Made by a program: the position numbers and the translations under genes. A DNA stretch of 64,000 bases from Daphnia carinata (taxonomy: Eukaryota > Arthropoda > Branchiopoda > Diplostraca > Daphniidae), in assembly GCF_022539665.2 (NCBI RefSeq), contig NC_081332.1, forward strand, positions 3,195,884 through 3,259,883, in the 5' to 3' direction. Shown here piece after piece: positions 13,420 through 26,575 of this stretch (positions are counted from its first letter, which is position 1; every line of letters starts with the position of its first letter). The notes below the pieces were generated by a model. The model worked only from the letters and a program-made list of their open reading frames with translations. It made no database searches and was not told the DNA's origin.

Positions 13420-16400
13420 GTGTTCGTCTTCCGAGAACGGAAAACGTCAGCAGGAAGAGGTTCTGTTTTTGGCTTTAGCTGTCGCCTGTGCGTAACAAGT
13501 GCACGCAGGCAACGAAACGAGCTCAACTGGCAATCGATAAATGTGGGGGACTTTTTTTTTTTTTTTGTATTTTATTTAGAGTCACTAAGCGATTTCGTTT
13601 TCTCTGCCATTGTTTAGTGTAGAGCAATCGGAGACAAATGAAAGTTAGACATTTGTTTCAAACGCGCTTTGTCTCGTTAGTTTTTCCAGAGAAAGAATCA
13701 GAAAAGAAACGCGTTTCATTATTTTCGACGTTTCTCTGTGCAAGAGTATTTCTTTTTCGTTATGTATATATATGTACATGAAAACGAGCTCGACAGGTTC
13801 CTCTTCCTTTGAGGCTGACAGACGATGTCGAACGAACCGTAACCCGTCGACTTGGCGGAAGAACATCACAGAGAGAATCCGCCGTTTGAGGAGGAAAAAT
13901 CCCCGACGACATATTTCAGTTCTAATCCCCATCCTCCCTCTACTCCACCCTTCAATTTACATAATACAGTGTGTGTATATATTTATATATACACACATCT
14001 CTAACGATCGATACATCTCTCTCCGTGCGTGCCTGTGTGCCGGTGCATTTATTCACATTTGCCCTTTTCAAAGAACAAGTTGGATAATGGGGCATCAGTA
14101 GAAATGAGGAAATAAGAATTTGTGCCTTTTATTTTCGTTTGGATGAATTGGGCAGAGAGAGAAAAAAAAAACGTGAAAAACGAAAGTTGTAAGAAATTGA
14201 GCAGATTATTTATTTTAGCTTTAGCGCACGACGTATATAAGAGGATCGGATTGGTGCAGCACCAGACTTTCATCCATTGTCCGTCTTCGCTTTATTTTTT
14301 TTTTTTTTCAACGACATTCCACCTGACTGAAGTCTTGCCCGTTCTTCAGTCTTTTTTTTTTTATTTTTGCCCCATTCAACCAGACGGAAGTACGCTTAAG
14401 AAAAAGTGTTTGAAAAAGGGAATTATAGATTTTTAATATTTCAAGAAATAGAAGTTTGTTTGGGTGATGTTTCTAAGGATTGGAAACGAGCAAAAATTGA
14501 GCCCCCCCCCCTCTCTCGAGAAGTGCTGCAAGTGCTCCTTGTGATATAAAAGCTTTGTGAGCCGATTGCGTAGCCAAGTGTAACTACTAAATTCTAAAGT
14601 GAAAAAGATGGAACTCAAATAGAGGAAAAAAATGATTTTCGCACTCTCTTTTTGCGCCCAGCACTTGAATAGAAAATTGCGTCCGCCCCTCTGACGCATT
14701 AACGTTCGATTGTTGGCAAAATTTGATTCCATTCAAATATTATTCGTTCTACTTAAATGTCACGGAGCAATGTATCATCATCATACGAAAATGGCCGAGC
14801 GGATGTAGCCTCTGGCTGCAGGTCGAACAGGAAATGAAAACGGTCACTGAGGATTGTGTGTGTGTCTCTGCGTATTGTCCGTCCCTGGGAAAATCAAGTC
14901 GTATATCTTTTTCGGCCAACGACGGCCGTTATGAACTGCCATCACACTCAAACGCAATGATGGGAGGTGGCCCTTTTTTTTTTCTTTTTACAGGCCAATC
15001 AACTGGGGCGTTGCCATTTTCTCCGAGGGGGATGGGTGAAGCACTTTTAGACATGCTACGTTTACAAGTGACATTTGAACTTATCCTTATGCCCGACGGT
15101 CAAAAAGGTCCAGCTCTTACAACATGAGAGCGTAACCTTTTGGCTTCATTTAAACAAACAACACTTTTTTTTGTAAACGATTTTTTTTTTCCCCTGGTTA
15201 GTTAAGAGGGAAACTGATATTGATGCTCATTGTTATGTTGGAAGTGAATCAGCATGAAATGAAACAGTTGATAAGCAAATAACGTTTGTACAAGTTAGAA
15301 AATCGAGCCAAGGCAAACCACGGCGAGTATCTCTCTCATCGTCCGCTTGCATTTACGGTCCTGTGTGTGTTTATCCTCGAATAGAGTTTGCTTTTCGTGC
15401 AGTTTGGGCCGAAAGAGAGGCCCTTCTGGCAGTCTGACGTTGCCGAGGGAACAGACGGGATCTATCTCGTTTGGGGAGCCCAGCTGAGATTGTTCAAACT
15501 CTGTTTGCAGTTTGCTCTCCCCGCTCAGCTTTCAAGTGAAAAAAGAAAAAGAAAAAAAATACTCACCAGCGTACATAACCCTGGCTACTCGGCCTCAAGC
15601 GAAAGATACCGTACAAACTAGTCAGCCATTCTTGTTGGATGATGGCACATTACGAGCAAAAGTTTTCTTTTGTTACAGAATTGGGATAGGAAAAAAAAAA
15701 GAAAAGAAACTTTCTATTTTCGCAAAAAAGGTTATGTAGTTTTAGGTGTATGCTATTAAGTGATTCTATTTCAGCTCTAGGATATGGCAATCTTTTATTT
15801 TTTTAAATGATGGTGAATTTTCGGAAACAACATTCGACATGTTTTGTTATGTTTTACGATTCGGCTCGATCATTTAGCGGCCGTCCTCTCGTGTCAATGT
15901 TACTCCGACTGTAGCCAAAATAAATAGATAATTGATTGAATAGACTAAAGGATGCCTTGTTTTGCAAGTTATCGATTGTATTATGTTGATCTTCTAACAA
16001 AGAAAAACGTCGTAACTTTGATCAACAACCATTCCATTTTGTCGACTGTTTTTAGAAGCCATAAGATTCTTACGACAATGCGAGAGAGTTGGTCCGAACG
16101 ACGACGTGTATAAACGACATCAAATCAAATGCAATCGTATTTCTTTCCTCCTTTTTTTTTTTTTTTTTTATCTCTACGGGCAACCAAACCGTCTGTATAT
16201 TTTTATATCCGTCGTATAAACTGAAAGAGACTTGAATCCACGTCATTCCGATCAGACAAGAATGGCTCTCGAGGTCCATTGGGTTTTTTTTCTTTTTCGT
16301 GCAGATTTCCAGGAGAAGCAAAGTAGTTTTTCGTGGAACTCGAGTGTTTTGTTTGACCCAACGAAGAATACGAGAGAGCCAAAAAACCCTCCCCGCCGTT

Positions 16401-16824
16401 TGCACAGTTTCCTTCAAGATCATCCCGAGAAAGTATATGATGCCTTTAAACGCTTGACTTCTTGCTTTTACTGGATTTCTTTCCCCGATTTTTTTTTCCT
16501 ATATAAAAAGAGAATCTCTAGGCCCTTGCAACGAAACCTATGTGTATACATTTGCTGTGTAAAGTCGTCGAGCTCAAAGTATGGCCGTGATGCCATGGGC
16601 ATTTCAAATCGAATCCGGTCCTTCTACACACACACACACACTCGAATTCGAGTGGGCAACGGGGGCAAACCTCCACTCGCGCTGTTACATCGATACGGTG
16701 GTGTATAAGATTCCTTTTTTTCTTTTGTCATCGTGCCAAAATATCCTTTGTTTGGGACTTTTTTTTTTTTTTTCCGCTCTCTCTCTCTCTCGTCATACTG
16801 CTGGAGAAGAGCCCAGGTTTTTCT

Positions 16825-16841
16825 GGGGGGGGGGGGGGGGG
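16825..16841 (+). repeat. Poly-G run, about 17 G
   Basis: An uninterrupted G run about 25 bases downstream of a short CT tract. A C run of about 13 occurs at 18690-18702. Confidence 0.85.
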
Positions 16842-17959
16842 AGCTTTAAGGAATTGCGTTGGTCATGCCATTTCTTGTTTTTTTTTTTTTGTTTTTTTGT
16901 AATCAGCTCCCGATCTACCTTACGTCTAGCGCAGTTGTTATGTACGATTTGAAAGAAAAATAATAATCAACTCATTTCTTGTGTATTGATCCGAGGGAAA
17001 CGCGTGGAAAATTGTATTTTCCAATGATATCAAAAGTAGACGAGCCCATTATGCAAATCAACGGCCGTGTACACATTTCAATAAAAAAAAAAAGGGGGGG
17101 ATGGTGGGCGATGCATCAAATATCAACTGGGAACGGGCGGTACCGCGTGATTTGGCTACCTTTTTTTTGTGAAGGGCACATGCGATTCTCGAGCCAAAAG
17201 AAAAAGAGTCTTCGATATATATATTTTTTAGTATTATTATCTGCGTGCCCAACGACGCGGTGGATGTCTCGGTCCGTCTGACCTATGGACACCACCTCCT
17301 CCGTTCCGTAGAAAGAGGGCGTTAATTATCGTAATGGAGTCGACTTTTGCGGTCGACTACGTTACAAGAACACAGTCACTATGGCTGGGCATTTTTTTTT
17401 TTTTTGTGTTTTTTAAAAGCTATAGCCTATTTTTGGCTACGCACCACACGGAGAGAGAACAAGGCGAAAATGGTTTTTCTTTGTAAAGACCTGCCCCCCT
17501 ACCACAGCAGCCGGTTCTAATAATATGAACATGGCGGTAGAAAATGTTTTTTTTTTTTTTTTGACGTCATCTTTCCCTTCGCCGTGAAATAGTTAACTGT
17601 CTCACGGCGTGCCCCGCTACATTATGCAAGTTGGAAATAGACGATGGCTTTCGAGTTCGTCCGCTTTGCCCACCTCCACTGTTTTTTTTTTAATTTATTT
17701 ATTTTTGAATTATTGCAACTATTGCCGTGTCCCGACGTTACGTCCGTAATACTTTCCCAATTGGCGACGAAGCGTTTGAACAGACGCAGCACCGCCTGAA
17801 TCATGTCGATGATTGAGATAATGACGTCGAAAGTATTTAGCCAACAGATTTTACTTGCCCATATTTGTTTTTGCTTTTTGTTTTTTTCTAGCGACATTAA
17901 AATTTGGCATCTACGCCTATTATGAGAGCCCCTTTGTTTTCTGAATGTGTTGCTAAACA

Positions 17960-17984
17960 TTTTTTTTTTTTTTTTTTTTTTTTT
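17960..17984 (+). repeat. Poly-T tract, 25 T
   Basis: An uninterrupted T run in the same orientation as the others listed. Confidence 0.95.
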
Positions 17985-20093
17985 GCTCTGTTCTATTTAT
18001 ACAGATTGCGGGTAACGTGGAAAAAGCAATCTCAACCGACTTGGGCCCAACGGACCTTTAAAGATAATCATCGCTGGAAGAAATCAGAAAAACAAGTTAA
18101 GGGGAGTGTAGACCTCCCCTTCTGCCGACATTTTCAATACAGCTGGAAAGAAGAAAAAAAAAAAAAAGGGGCACATCGGGCCAGACGAACGAATGAAGAG
18201 AATGAGGAACAAGACCCTTTTACTCCAAGTGATGAATAAGAGCACTTTAGCGCCGCTGTGCGTCTTTTGCATCATTTTGCAGGCGTCTCTCTCGCGAGGT
18301 ATGTCAACAATTTCTATATTTCTTCGTTCACCATTTTTGCGGGAGTCATTCGCGCGGTTTGTCCCGCACTTTTATTGACTGTTTATTTTTCGCGGCGTGC
18401 GAGATATCGATCCCGTTCGACGTTGTTTCTCAGCGTAAAACTTTGTCGCCATTCTGTTCCGCTCCTGCGATTTCTTTTGTTAGTTAGAGGGCAAATTGTC
18501 AGCGTCCTTTTTTGTCTTTGTACCTTGTAGTGCGAACTTTTAGACGTCTCGCTATTCCCTTCGTTTGCTTTGGAATGACGCCATTTTTCTTTTTGTGCAA
18601 AAAAAAAAGGGAAAAGAAATCGATCGCCATCGATTTTTCCGTGGTGTGTGGTTTCGATGTTTATTCAACAATTTTTTTCCTTTTCTTCGCCCCCCCCCCC
18701 CCACACACGGATCGTTTGTTTTTCTATCGCCTCTGATAGTGCAGAAGCGGCGGAAATTATAATGTGGGGGAGAGCCGAGAGGCTCCAGTGAAATTTAACG
18801 TACTCCAGGCCGCCGTGTCTATTTGCCAGGACGATGCGCCTCATTGGATTCATCCAATTGATTGACTATTGTCCTCTGGTGTGGAACACTTGCCAAGAAA
18901 CTTAAACCCTCACCCGAAGACATTCTAAGTGTAGTTTGTAAAGCAGCATCTTAAACTTGAGGGCATCCTCTACATCTTTTCTTTCCTTTTTTTTTTATAT
19001 TTTAACTAACATGATTGAGCTCTTGTATGCAGATGTGACTAGTTTGCAGTTCACTGTTTCCACACACACACACACACTCACACGCACACAATTACATATA
19101 TTAAATGTTTATGGATGAAGTACTCTGCAAGTTTAGGGCATTTGTCTTCAGAAAGCAGTTTAACTCCTTCCAAAAGTTGATTGCTGCACTTGCCCTCGCC
19201 GCATTTCATTCCAGACTCGCACACACGCACAATATGTTTGACGTAGTCGTCGCGTACATACTGCCACGCCCTTATGGAGGCTGATTCAAAACGTCATCGT
19301 AGAGCGTCTGTGAATGACGTGTTCCATTCTCTCGTTTGTTTGTTTTTTCTTGTGGGGAGAGGCTGTAATAGAATTTGATTCCGAGTAATAATGGGCAAGA
19401 ATGTAGTGAATTGTTGCGAACATTTTAGACATCCTTTCATAGCAAGAGAAATTGTTGAATCAAAATCACCGTAACAGCGTCATTCACGAGACCAAAGTCG
19501 CGAACGATCAATTAGTTTTCTGCGCAAATCTCGGCATTTTTGATCGGATGCCTCGGATCATTTCGCGGCGTGTTTCAACCCCAGGTTTCAGCATAATGGG
19601 TTACTCATTTGGTAGCTTTCGCTTGAAGCGCGAGCTGCATTACAGTTTGGCTCGGAATAATCATTGTCGAATGCGGAGGCAAACGGGGGAGCGCTGTAAT
19701 CCGAGTCTAAACCAAAGTGCACTCTCTGATCATTAAGACCTTTTCTCAAGAGCGGGGAGCTGTCGTAAAACAAGAGCGAAAAATTTAAAAAAAAAAAGGA
19801 ATACAAAAAAAAAAAAAAATGGCTAATTGAGTTAGTGAAAGAGTAATGGTAGGTAGCGAGCTCGAGTATCACTTTTCCAATTAAGCAAGAGCTTCGACAA
19901 TGATATGAAACGAAATAACGCTAGAAAAAAGGGAGGGAAAAACAGGAAGAAAAAAAAGGGATGGAACATCTTTTGAACTAGAACACAATCGAATTCTTAC
20001 ATCATTTCATTCCGCCCTCTCGCTTTCACGCACATTGAGTTACCTGTAGACGTATGCGCCACTCAATTTCGGCCCTCACACTTTCAAAGATGT

Positions 20094-20113
20094 AAAAAAA
20101 AAAAAAAAAAAAA
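20094..20113 (+). repeat. Poly-A tract, 20 A
   Basis: This is the only A run of 19 or more that I found on the + strand of the first 36 kb. All the other very long runs are T. Confidence 0.9.
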
Positions 20114-21518
20114 TGCTTACTAAGCAGGTCGACATCAAAATTTAGATGTATTTTGTATGCATAAGCCAGGGGGGCGGCGGCAGCAGCAAGAGAAGGTCGA
20201 TGAAAGAAAAGCCCGGCGCGTGATACGTCCGTGTTGCGTGCGTAGCGGGGACGAGATAAAATTCCAGATGCATTTCGTGATGCGAGTGTATATAGTGAAT
20301 GCCCCACACATAAAAAAAAAAACTGAGCAGAAACTGAATTAAAGCGTAGCGTTGCGCATTGTCACTTACGTCTTATTTAAGCCGAAAAAAAAGAAAAAGG
20401 AGCTTAATAGAAGAAGAGGAAAGAAGATGGCGGACGATCGTGCAGTGAAAACCAAGGACACAATAAGCAACAATGGCACGCTGCTGGCAAAAGAGCAAAT
20501 GTAATACATTTAAAAAGATAGAGCCTCATTTTCTGGCACGTCCAGGAAAAAACTTCCGTATATCAAACGAAATAAACAACCGATAATAATAACGCACCCC
20601 GTACAGATACGATCTCCCCGTATAACTAGGGACATTATTGGACTGTATGACGTCAACAAGGCGAAGATGATTCCATGGTTTTTTTTTTTATTATTATTAT
20701 TCACTTGTGCTTGAGATGCCAGTTCCCTACTACCTTGTCATATGATAGCGTATGGAAATCGCGTGGGATGCCCGTATATCCGTTAAGACTTGACTACGCT
20801 GCAACGTCCATCCATAGTAGTTTTATATAAGTAGGGGGGGGGGATTCGCTTTCCACTGATTATGTACGTACGGGTGGGCGATGGGTATACCGAGAGTATC
20901 TGTCAAACCGTGTCAGACCAATCCCGCAAGGTGAAAAGTGAGATGACGTTCAGAGACTGTCGCGTGAAACTTGCGGGAATCGAATCAAGAAGCGTCAGAC
21001 GAGAAATCGTCCGATGGATTAGTGAATGCGACGTTGCATTTCGTTTTCTCCTAATATTAGAGGGAGGGCATGGTAGAAGCTGTCTTGACTTTCAGTCGCA
21101 AATTCAATTGACTCAAGGGACTCTAAAAAACTGTTACGTGTGCCGTGACGAGTGCGTAAAATGTCCGCTATTGGACTTGAGCTCGCAGACGCAATTATTT
21201 CATTTCTGCAAGGTTACGTCAGTTGCAGGCTTCGCTTCAGTAACAACAAACCAAACCAAAAACTGTTTATAACTTGTAGATGATAAAACACGAATGTCAT
21301 GGCCAAAATATCCGCACGTCACGCGTTTCTTAATGTAAAAGAATTGTTGATATTGGCTCAGGAAAGCTGTGTTGCGAAAAGCAAAAGGCAACTGCTAAAT
21401 TTAATATCACGTTAGAAGTTGATGGAGTGGCGCTGTAGATTACGAAAGAAGAAAAAAAAAAGGGCGTGATTGTTCTGTGTTTCTGATGACGTTTATTTGA
21501 TTGATTTACAAAAACAAG

Positions 21519-21883
21519 GAGCAGCAGCTGCGACGGTGGCGTCAACAGCGGCCATTGAGAAGAAAACGGAAGCGAACAAATCGTTTTCCTTTTCGGATCC
21601 AGCCGGACTTTTGCTGGCTCAGGCGGACGCGCCCTACCATCAGCAGCAGCATCCGCAACAAGAGCAACTGAACGACGTAGCCACTCCGTCACAGATGGAC
21701 CTGTCAACGGGTTTGATGGGATTGGATTCGGCCAACACGGACGAGCATCAGAGCGGCCCTGCAGCCAGTCCCGGGAGCGAGTCCGGTCCGCTTTTCGATC
21801 CGACAACTGAACGCAACGTGACTGTCCTCGTCGGTCGAACTGCCAATTTGCACTGCCGTGTCCGTTACCTTGGCAACAGAACA
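21519..21883 (+). CDS. dpr: Dpr-like gene, exon with Q/A-rich leader and start of Ig1
   Basis: Dpr proteins are two-Ig neuronal cell-surface molecules that bind DIP partners in synapse and cell-type matching. This exon encodes an alanine-rich, glutamine-rich and acidic stretch. It then gives the first strands of Ig1: a valine-rich strand with an NVT glycosylation site, the first Ig cysteine in a LHC triplet, and a second site, NRT, at the donor. The donor is GTTAGT at 21884 and ends on a codon boundary. The 5' edge is uncertain; AG at 21517-21518 is a possible acceptor. The frame stays open back to an ATG at 21470, but the peptide between is not a signal sequence. The true N-terminus should therefore be in an upstream exon that I could not find. 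The exact Dpr paralogue cannot be decided. Confidence 0.8.
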
Positions 21884-23668
21884 GTTAGTTTTTTTGTTTT
21901 TTTTTCTTTTTCTATTTATTTATTTTTATTTTCCAAACTTCGGACTTGTTTGTTAGTGGAACAAATGACCAACTCGTGAAAATAAGCGGAGGAAGAAAAG
22001 ACCTTTATTTATTTATAGAGCACATCCCATTCTTTTTTTTTCTCGAGATTGCGGAATAGCTAACGCTTTAGAGCATCCTGTCCGGCCCAAAAAATATTGT
22101 TATGGCTTTTGATTGGCCATGCTTTAACTTTATGAACTGTCCCTTTTTTTTTTCTCTCTCTGTTGCAATGTCGGGAACTCGAACTATTGTTAAACATTAA
22201 TTTATCTTTTTTAAAAAGGAGGTTGGGGGGGGGGGGGACCAAAAATAGTATGGAAAAGCGGATGCTTTCTTAACGGCTATTGTATTTTTACCACATCGTG
22301 ATGGCAATTTAGTGGCCAGGGTAACCCATTGTGATTTCAACCACAAGGCCTATTATTTTAACTTTGATTTGTTTCATCCCCCCCCCCCTTTTTTTTTGTT
22401 ACTTCTTTCTTTAAGATGACAAAACTTGTTTCGTTTGTTGCCAGTCGATCATAACAGACAGTGTGTCACAGGAAAATATCCTTTTAAAAATCGACATCGA
22501 AGCATGTACACACAGATGGGTGTTGTGTGTACAGCGTCAAGGGGACTTCAGCGGATCGTGTTCGATCCAATTAAAGGAGCCTCTCTCTCTTCAGTGCCAC
22601 TCGCTCAAGGCAACAAACAGTGGAAATCTTAGTGGTTAACATTGGCTCGCTGCCGTCCTCGTTCGAGGGTAGGCTTCTTCGTCAATAGAAAAACCCATCG
22701 TACTCGTTGTTGGCTGACGGCTGTACCTGGAGGATCGGATTGCTTTCGCTTCACTAGTTACGACAACATCCTCGATAATAAGTTGAAAACGAATTTCACC
22801 CTTTGATGATTGTCGTGGATTTATATCGGATACACGGACGAGGATGACAGTTCTGCGGAACAAACGTCAATTCCAGTTGACCAATGTCCTTCGATTAAAA
22901 ATTAGATTTATAACCAGCCGATTGAAAGGTTAGCTCATTTTTCAATTGACTTTGACAATTGTAAAAAAAAACACACTTGAAAAATGAAAGCTAGACAGAT
23001 TACGTGTGTTCAAGTGGTAAGACAAGTATGTCTACGTGACGAAATCAAGAAGTTGGTTAGTTCTGGATGGGATCAATAATGCTAGCACATGCCAATACTA
23101 CGTCCGTGTGTGTCTCGTCTTGTGGTTAACAAGAAAACAAGTCAAGTTGAAGTAGACGGCGGGGCAAAAAAAGAAAAAGTAATGTAATAGAATACTTGGG
23201 TATCATTTCCTATCTATTCAGTGCAGGAGAAAAAGAGAAAGGAGTGGCGCTTTTGCAGTGAGGTTGTCTTACAAAAAAAAATTTTCCCAACGTTCACTTC
23301 CAGGAAAAGCCGCCATCTTGGCTGTGAAGGCAAAAAAGAGCGAACACGTTTTTATTTGACAAATGTCTTTTTTTTTTGGCCGTCAGTTACAAGATGTGGC
23401 AGCGCATAGATGTCAGCCCGGGACCCTATAGATTTGCCCCTTTTTATATATATATATATATATATATTTTCGTCAGTCGTGCAATCGAATAAAAAAGAGG
23501 GGGTCCTCTTTTTGACTCACGCGTTCACTGAGTGCAGAAGGACATGCCTACCTTTTTTTTCCCGAAATGTCCTGCTAGTCGCCATGCTATGAATAATGAA
23601 CGCATCATGCACTAACACCAATGCCTTGCTATCATCTTCTTCTATTTTTTCACGAAAAAAAAAAAAAG
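21884..23668 (+). other. Intron of the Dpr-like gene (phase 0)
   Basis: The intron runs from GTTAGT to an AG that sits at the end of an A-rich stretch, with a pyrimidine-rich segment just before it. It contains a C-rich run near 22377-22388, a G run near 22226-22238 and a (TA)n tract at 23445-23467. No other coding exon is seen in it. Its 1.8-kb size resembles that of the next intron. Confidence 0.75.
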
Positions 23669-23879
23669 GTGAGCTGGATCCGACATCGTGACGTCCACAT
23701 CCTGACAGTCGGTCGATACACGTACGCGTCCGACCAGCGCTTCAGCATTGTCAAAACGCGCCCGTCCGAGGATTGGACACTGCAAATCAAATTCACGCAA
23801 GCCAGAGACGCCGGATTATACGAATGCCAGATATCCACTCAGCCGCATCGCAGTCAATTCATTCGATTAAATGTCGTCG
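23669..23879 (+). CDS. dpr: Dpr-like gene, exon with most of Ig1
   Basis: This exon supplies the core of the first Ig domain. It opens with the VSW motif carrying the conserved Ig tryptophan, followed by IRHRD and a HILTVG segment typical of Dpr proteins. It then gives the RF strand, the DWTLQI strand, and a DAGLYEC motif with the second Ig cysteine. It closes with a QISTQP and LNVV ending. The length is 211 nt: 70 codons plus one base, so the exon ends in phase 1 at the GTTAGT donor. Joined to the previous exon in phase 0 it gives a complete, undamaged V-type Ig domain. The match to the Dpr family is strong enough that I regard this as certain at family level. Confidence 0.92.
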
Positions 23880-25189
23880 GTTAGTTTCTTTTATTTGTCT
23901 TAACGCTGAACTGTTATTTCATCGCTCGCGTATATTAGGTACGCTATTGACAAGTAGTTTTTGATTTATTTTTATGGCGTCCTTACTGGATAGAATCAAT
24001 ATATCACACTGCATTAGGAAAGGAGACCTCCTTTTTTTTTTTTTTTTTTTTTTGCTCTCCAACTTATAAGCCGTTCACGAAAGGAAACAAAACTGTCGTT
24101 TTCGGCTGTTGCTTGCGTTTCCGCCTTTTCTTTTTATGGTCGTGACACTCACGTCGCGACGTCAGTCTTTTTTTTTTGCAGAGGACGAAGAGAACGAAAG
24201 AAAAAAAAAAGAGCGAAAGTCTACTTTAAAAATTTATTGTACGGGCTCTCTGACTGTGTGTTGCAACTGCAGTTGACAATCGTAAAATGTATCCGAAATA
24301 AAGGGTTATCATATTATCCCGAATGGCAGCAAGGTAACGTGTCCCCTTGCGTATAAAATGTGTAAAAAGCAAAAAAAGCACAAAGTTATCACCCGAAATA
24401 AAACAATAGCAAAACCGAATTGAGTGAGGGTTTTTACGGAGTTAAAGATTGCGTTTGTCTTTACGCGTCGAATGCGATTTGGTCTTTTATTTGCGTGCGT
24501 GTTTGCCATCATGAAACGTCTGAAGAAAACGAAAACAACCTATGGGATTGCAGAGGTTAACTTTAAATGAATGATGATTGTGCTCTATTATTTCGATTGC
24601 AATGAAACCTCTTGATAATTTCAAGAGTAAACTACGAGATTTAAAACACTGTGGTTAGGAAAACAGTAAACAATTTTTATTTACGACGCTCTACTCAAAG
24701 TTAATATACGGCGCCTACTACTAGTTTCTGTTTAAAAAAAAAAAAGGAGGAGGGTGATTGCCATAAAGTATAATGCTGCAAGGTCGCGTGCACTTGTTTA
24801 TGTATGAACGATACGCACCCATGAAACATGTAAAGACCGTTTCTTTTGTTTTTGTTGGCTTTGCAATATTCTTTTCTTGATTTACTTTTATTGCTCGATC
24901 GTTACGATCCCGTTAATGTCGACTCCTTATTTTTTAGGGTGTGTAGCAATTTTATAGTCCCTTTTTTTTCGTATTTGTGTGTGTGACAGACTAAGCTCTC
25001 CCGCTCGTTATTTCCATTTTTTCCCCGTTTTGACGTCTAGTTGCATAATATTTCTTCTTTTTTTTCGTTTATTTTCTTATTTATGTTTTAATGTCAATAT
25101 TTCTTTCATTCCTTTTTTCAGCCAACAAAATTTTTCAGTTACTATTTTTTCCGTTTCCCCCTTTTTTTTTTTTTTTTGTTGATGTGTAG

Positions 25190-25273
25190 ATGACAGTCCT
25201 GTCGGTGATCAGGGTCACGCGGCCACCGGATCAAAGTCATCCAAACTGGGCAAAAAGAATCTCGCCCAGTACA
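25190..25273 (+). CDS. Possible 84-nt cassette exon between Ig1 and Ig2 of the Dpr-like gene
   Basis: A polypyrimidine tract (25159-25180) and AG at 25188-25189 precede an open block of exactly 84 nt, which ends at a GTAATT sequence at 25274. Both ends are phase 1. It can therefore be included or skipped between the Ig1 exon and the Ig2 exon without changing the frame. It would add 28 polar residues rich in G, S, K and H as a hinge. If the donor is not used, the frame stops at TAA a few codons later, giving a truncated secreted one-Ig form. Skipping it gives the usual Dpr junction (VV-APKA). Support is from splice geometry only; I see no domain in it. Confidence 0.5.
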
Positions 25274-25678
25274 GTAATTTGAGTTAATTGAGTTCCATTT
25301 TGTTACTATGGTTGCCACTTTTGCTGTTACTCTATTGAAACATCACTTTCATTTTTTCTTGCGCTTACAATAGTTTATTTTTATTCCTCTCTGTCTTTCT
25401 TTCTCTACTTTCGCCTACCGCATTTTGATTGAAGTACATCACATGACTTCCATCATTAAATTCTCATCGTTTCCTTTTTCAGAAAAAAAAATCATTACTA
25501 TTACTCAAATGAGCAGATATTAGCATTTGTTAATCTTTCCATCTCTTTAAATTAACTTTTTTTTTTTTTGCTTAAATGAAAACTGCTCGACTTTCCTTTC
25601 AACTTTGGTTTATACTGTACTGTTGTAAACAAAAACAAAAAAAAACGAAAACAAAAAATCTTCTGTGAACGCTTCCAG

Positions 25679-25806
25679 CTCCCAAGGCGGTGATTCTGGG
25701 CGGACCCGAGTTCCACGTCGACGTCGGCAGTCACGTCAATCTGACTTGCATCGTCCAGTATAGTCCCGAACCGCCAGAGTACGTCTTTTGGCATCATCAC
25801 GATCAA
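25679..25806 (+). CDS. dpr: Dpr-like gene, exon with first half of Ig2
   Basis: The acceptor is CTTCCAG at 25672-25678. The exon opens in phase 1 (G from the previous exon plus CT makes Ala) and reads APKAVILGGPEF, the standard start of the second Dpr Ig domain. A DVGS strand and a NLTC motif with the first Ig2 cysteine and a glycosylation site follow. It ends at the conserved tryptophan region (VFWHHHDQ) with a GTAAGC donor on a codon boundary. No damage is visible. Confidence 0.92.
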
Positions 25807-26270
25807 GTAAGCCTCAATAATGAATGATTTTTTTGATTTTTTTGTTTAATTTAAAGAAAATGTTTCTGTCTGAAAACGTGAAATTCGTCGTCGTGTCGTT
25901 TCGTTTCCACTCCGATTTTTGGCTAATCATCCAAACGTGATCGAATACTTTGCATACTAGAAAGCCACTCAGTCATTTTCACTCCTCTCAGACACAGAAA
26001 TACTCTGCATATTATCGTCGCCAAAATGTGACATTTGACGAATTCTTTCCAGCGAATTTCGCCTTTTTTTTTATTATTATTTAACGCCCCGCCTTCCTTT
26101 TCTCATCCTTTTCTTTTTGCCTCATTGTACACGGACGATGTCACACGGCTGAATGCTGATGTTTCCCATATTCACTTTGCACCATATATAACGAGAAAGC
26201 TAGTTTCCCGTTCTCTTTTTCTTTTAAAATCAAGAATACACATTTTCTTTCTTTTTTTATTTGTCAAAAG

Positions 26271-26442
26271 GAGCTGAGACACGACTCGTCACGAGGCGGC
26301 GTCGCCATCGTGACGGATAAGACAAATCAAGTGACTTCAACTTCGCTGCTGCTTCGCCAAGTCCGTCTCTCCGACTCGGGCAAATATTCGTGCACGCCGT
26401 CCAACGCTGACCCGGCATCTGTCACCCTTCACGTCCTCCAAG
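26271..26442 (+). CDS. dpr: Dpr-like gene, exon with second half of Ig2
   Basis: The exon continues Ig2 in frame. It carries an acidic/basic turn, a GGVAIVTD strand, the TSTSLLL strand, and a DSGKYSC motif with the second Ig2 cysteine. The domain closes with SVTLHVL. It is 172 nt long and ends in phase 1 at a GTTTTA donor. The intron before it is 464 nt and the one after it 133 nt. Confidence 0.9.
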
Positions 26443-26575
26443 GTTTTACATCTTATTATTTATAGCTGTTTTTCGTTCGTTTGGCTCTTATGAGAGATTT
26501 TTTTTTTATAAATTCCGCTTTATAGTCATAATTTTTTGTTTGATTGGTATAATTTCTGTGTGCGAATATCATCAG

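Larger units (their letters stand above)
10401..21500. other. Non-coding, microsatellite-rich flank; no gene seen
   Basis: This stretch continues the same texture: short chance frames, poly-T, poly-G and dinucleotide tracts, and no protein signature. It lies directly upstream of the first recognised Dpr-like exon on the same strand. Since that exon does not begin with a signal peptide, at least one further coding exon should lie in or before this stretch. I looked for a short ATG-hydrophobic-donor exon and found no convincing one; T-rich DNA yields many false candidates. A 25-codon frame with a Kozak-like start at 20427 was considered and not accepted. Confidence 0.55.

Noticed and set aside
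20427-20504. 25-codon frame starting MADDRAVKTKD after an AAGATGGCGG context, about 1 kb upstream of the Dpr-like exon
   Set aside because: It has a good start context but no signal peptide, no donor in phase with the Dpr exon, and a stop after 25 codons. It is probably chance.
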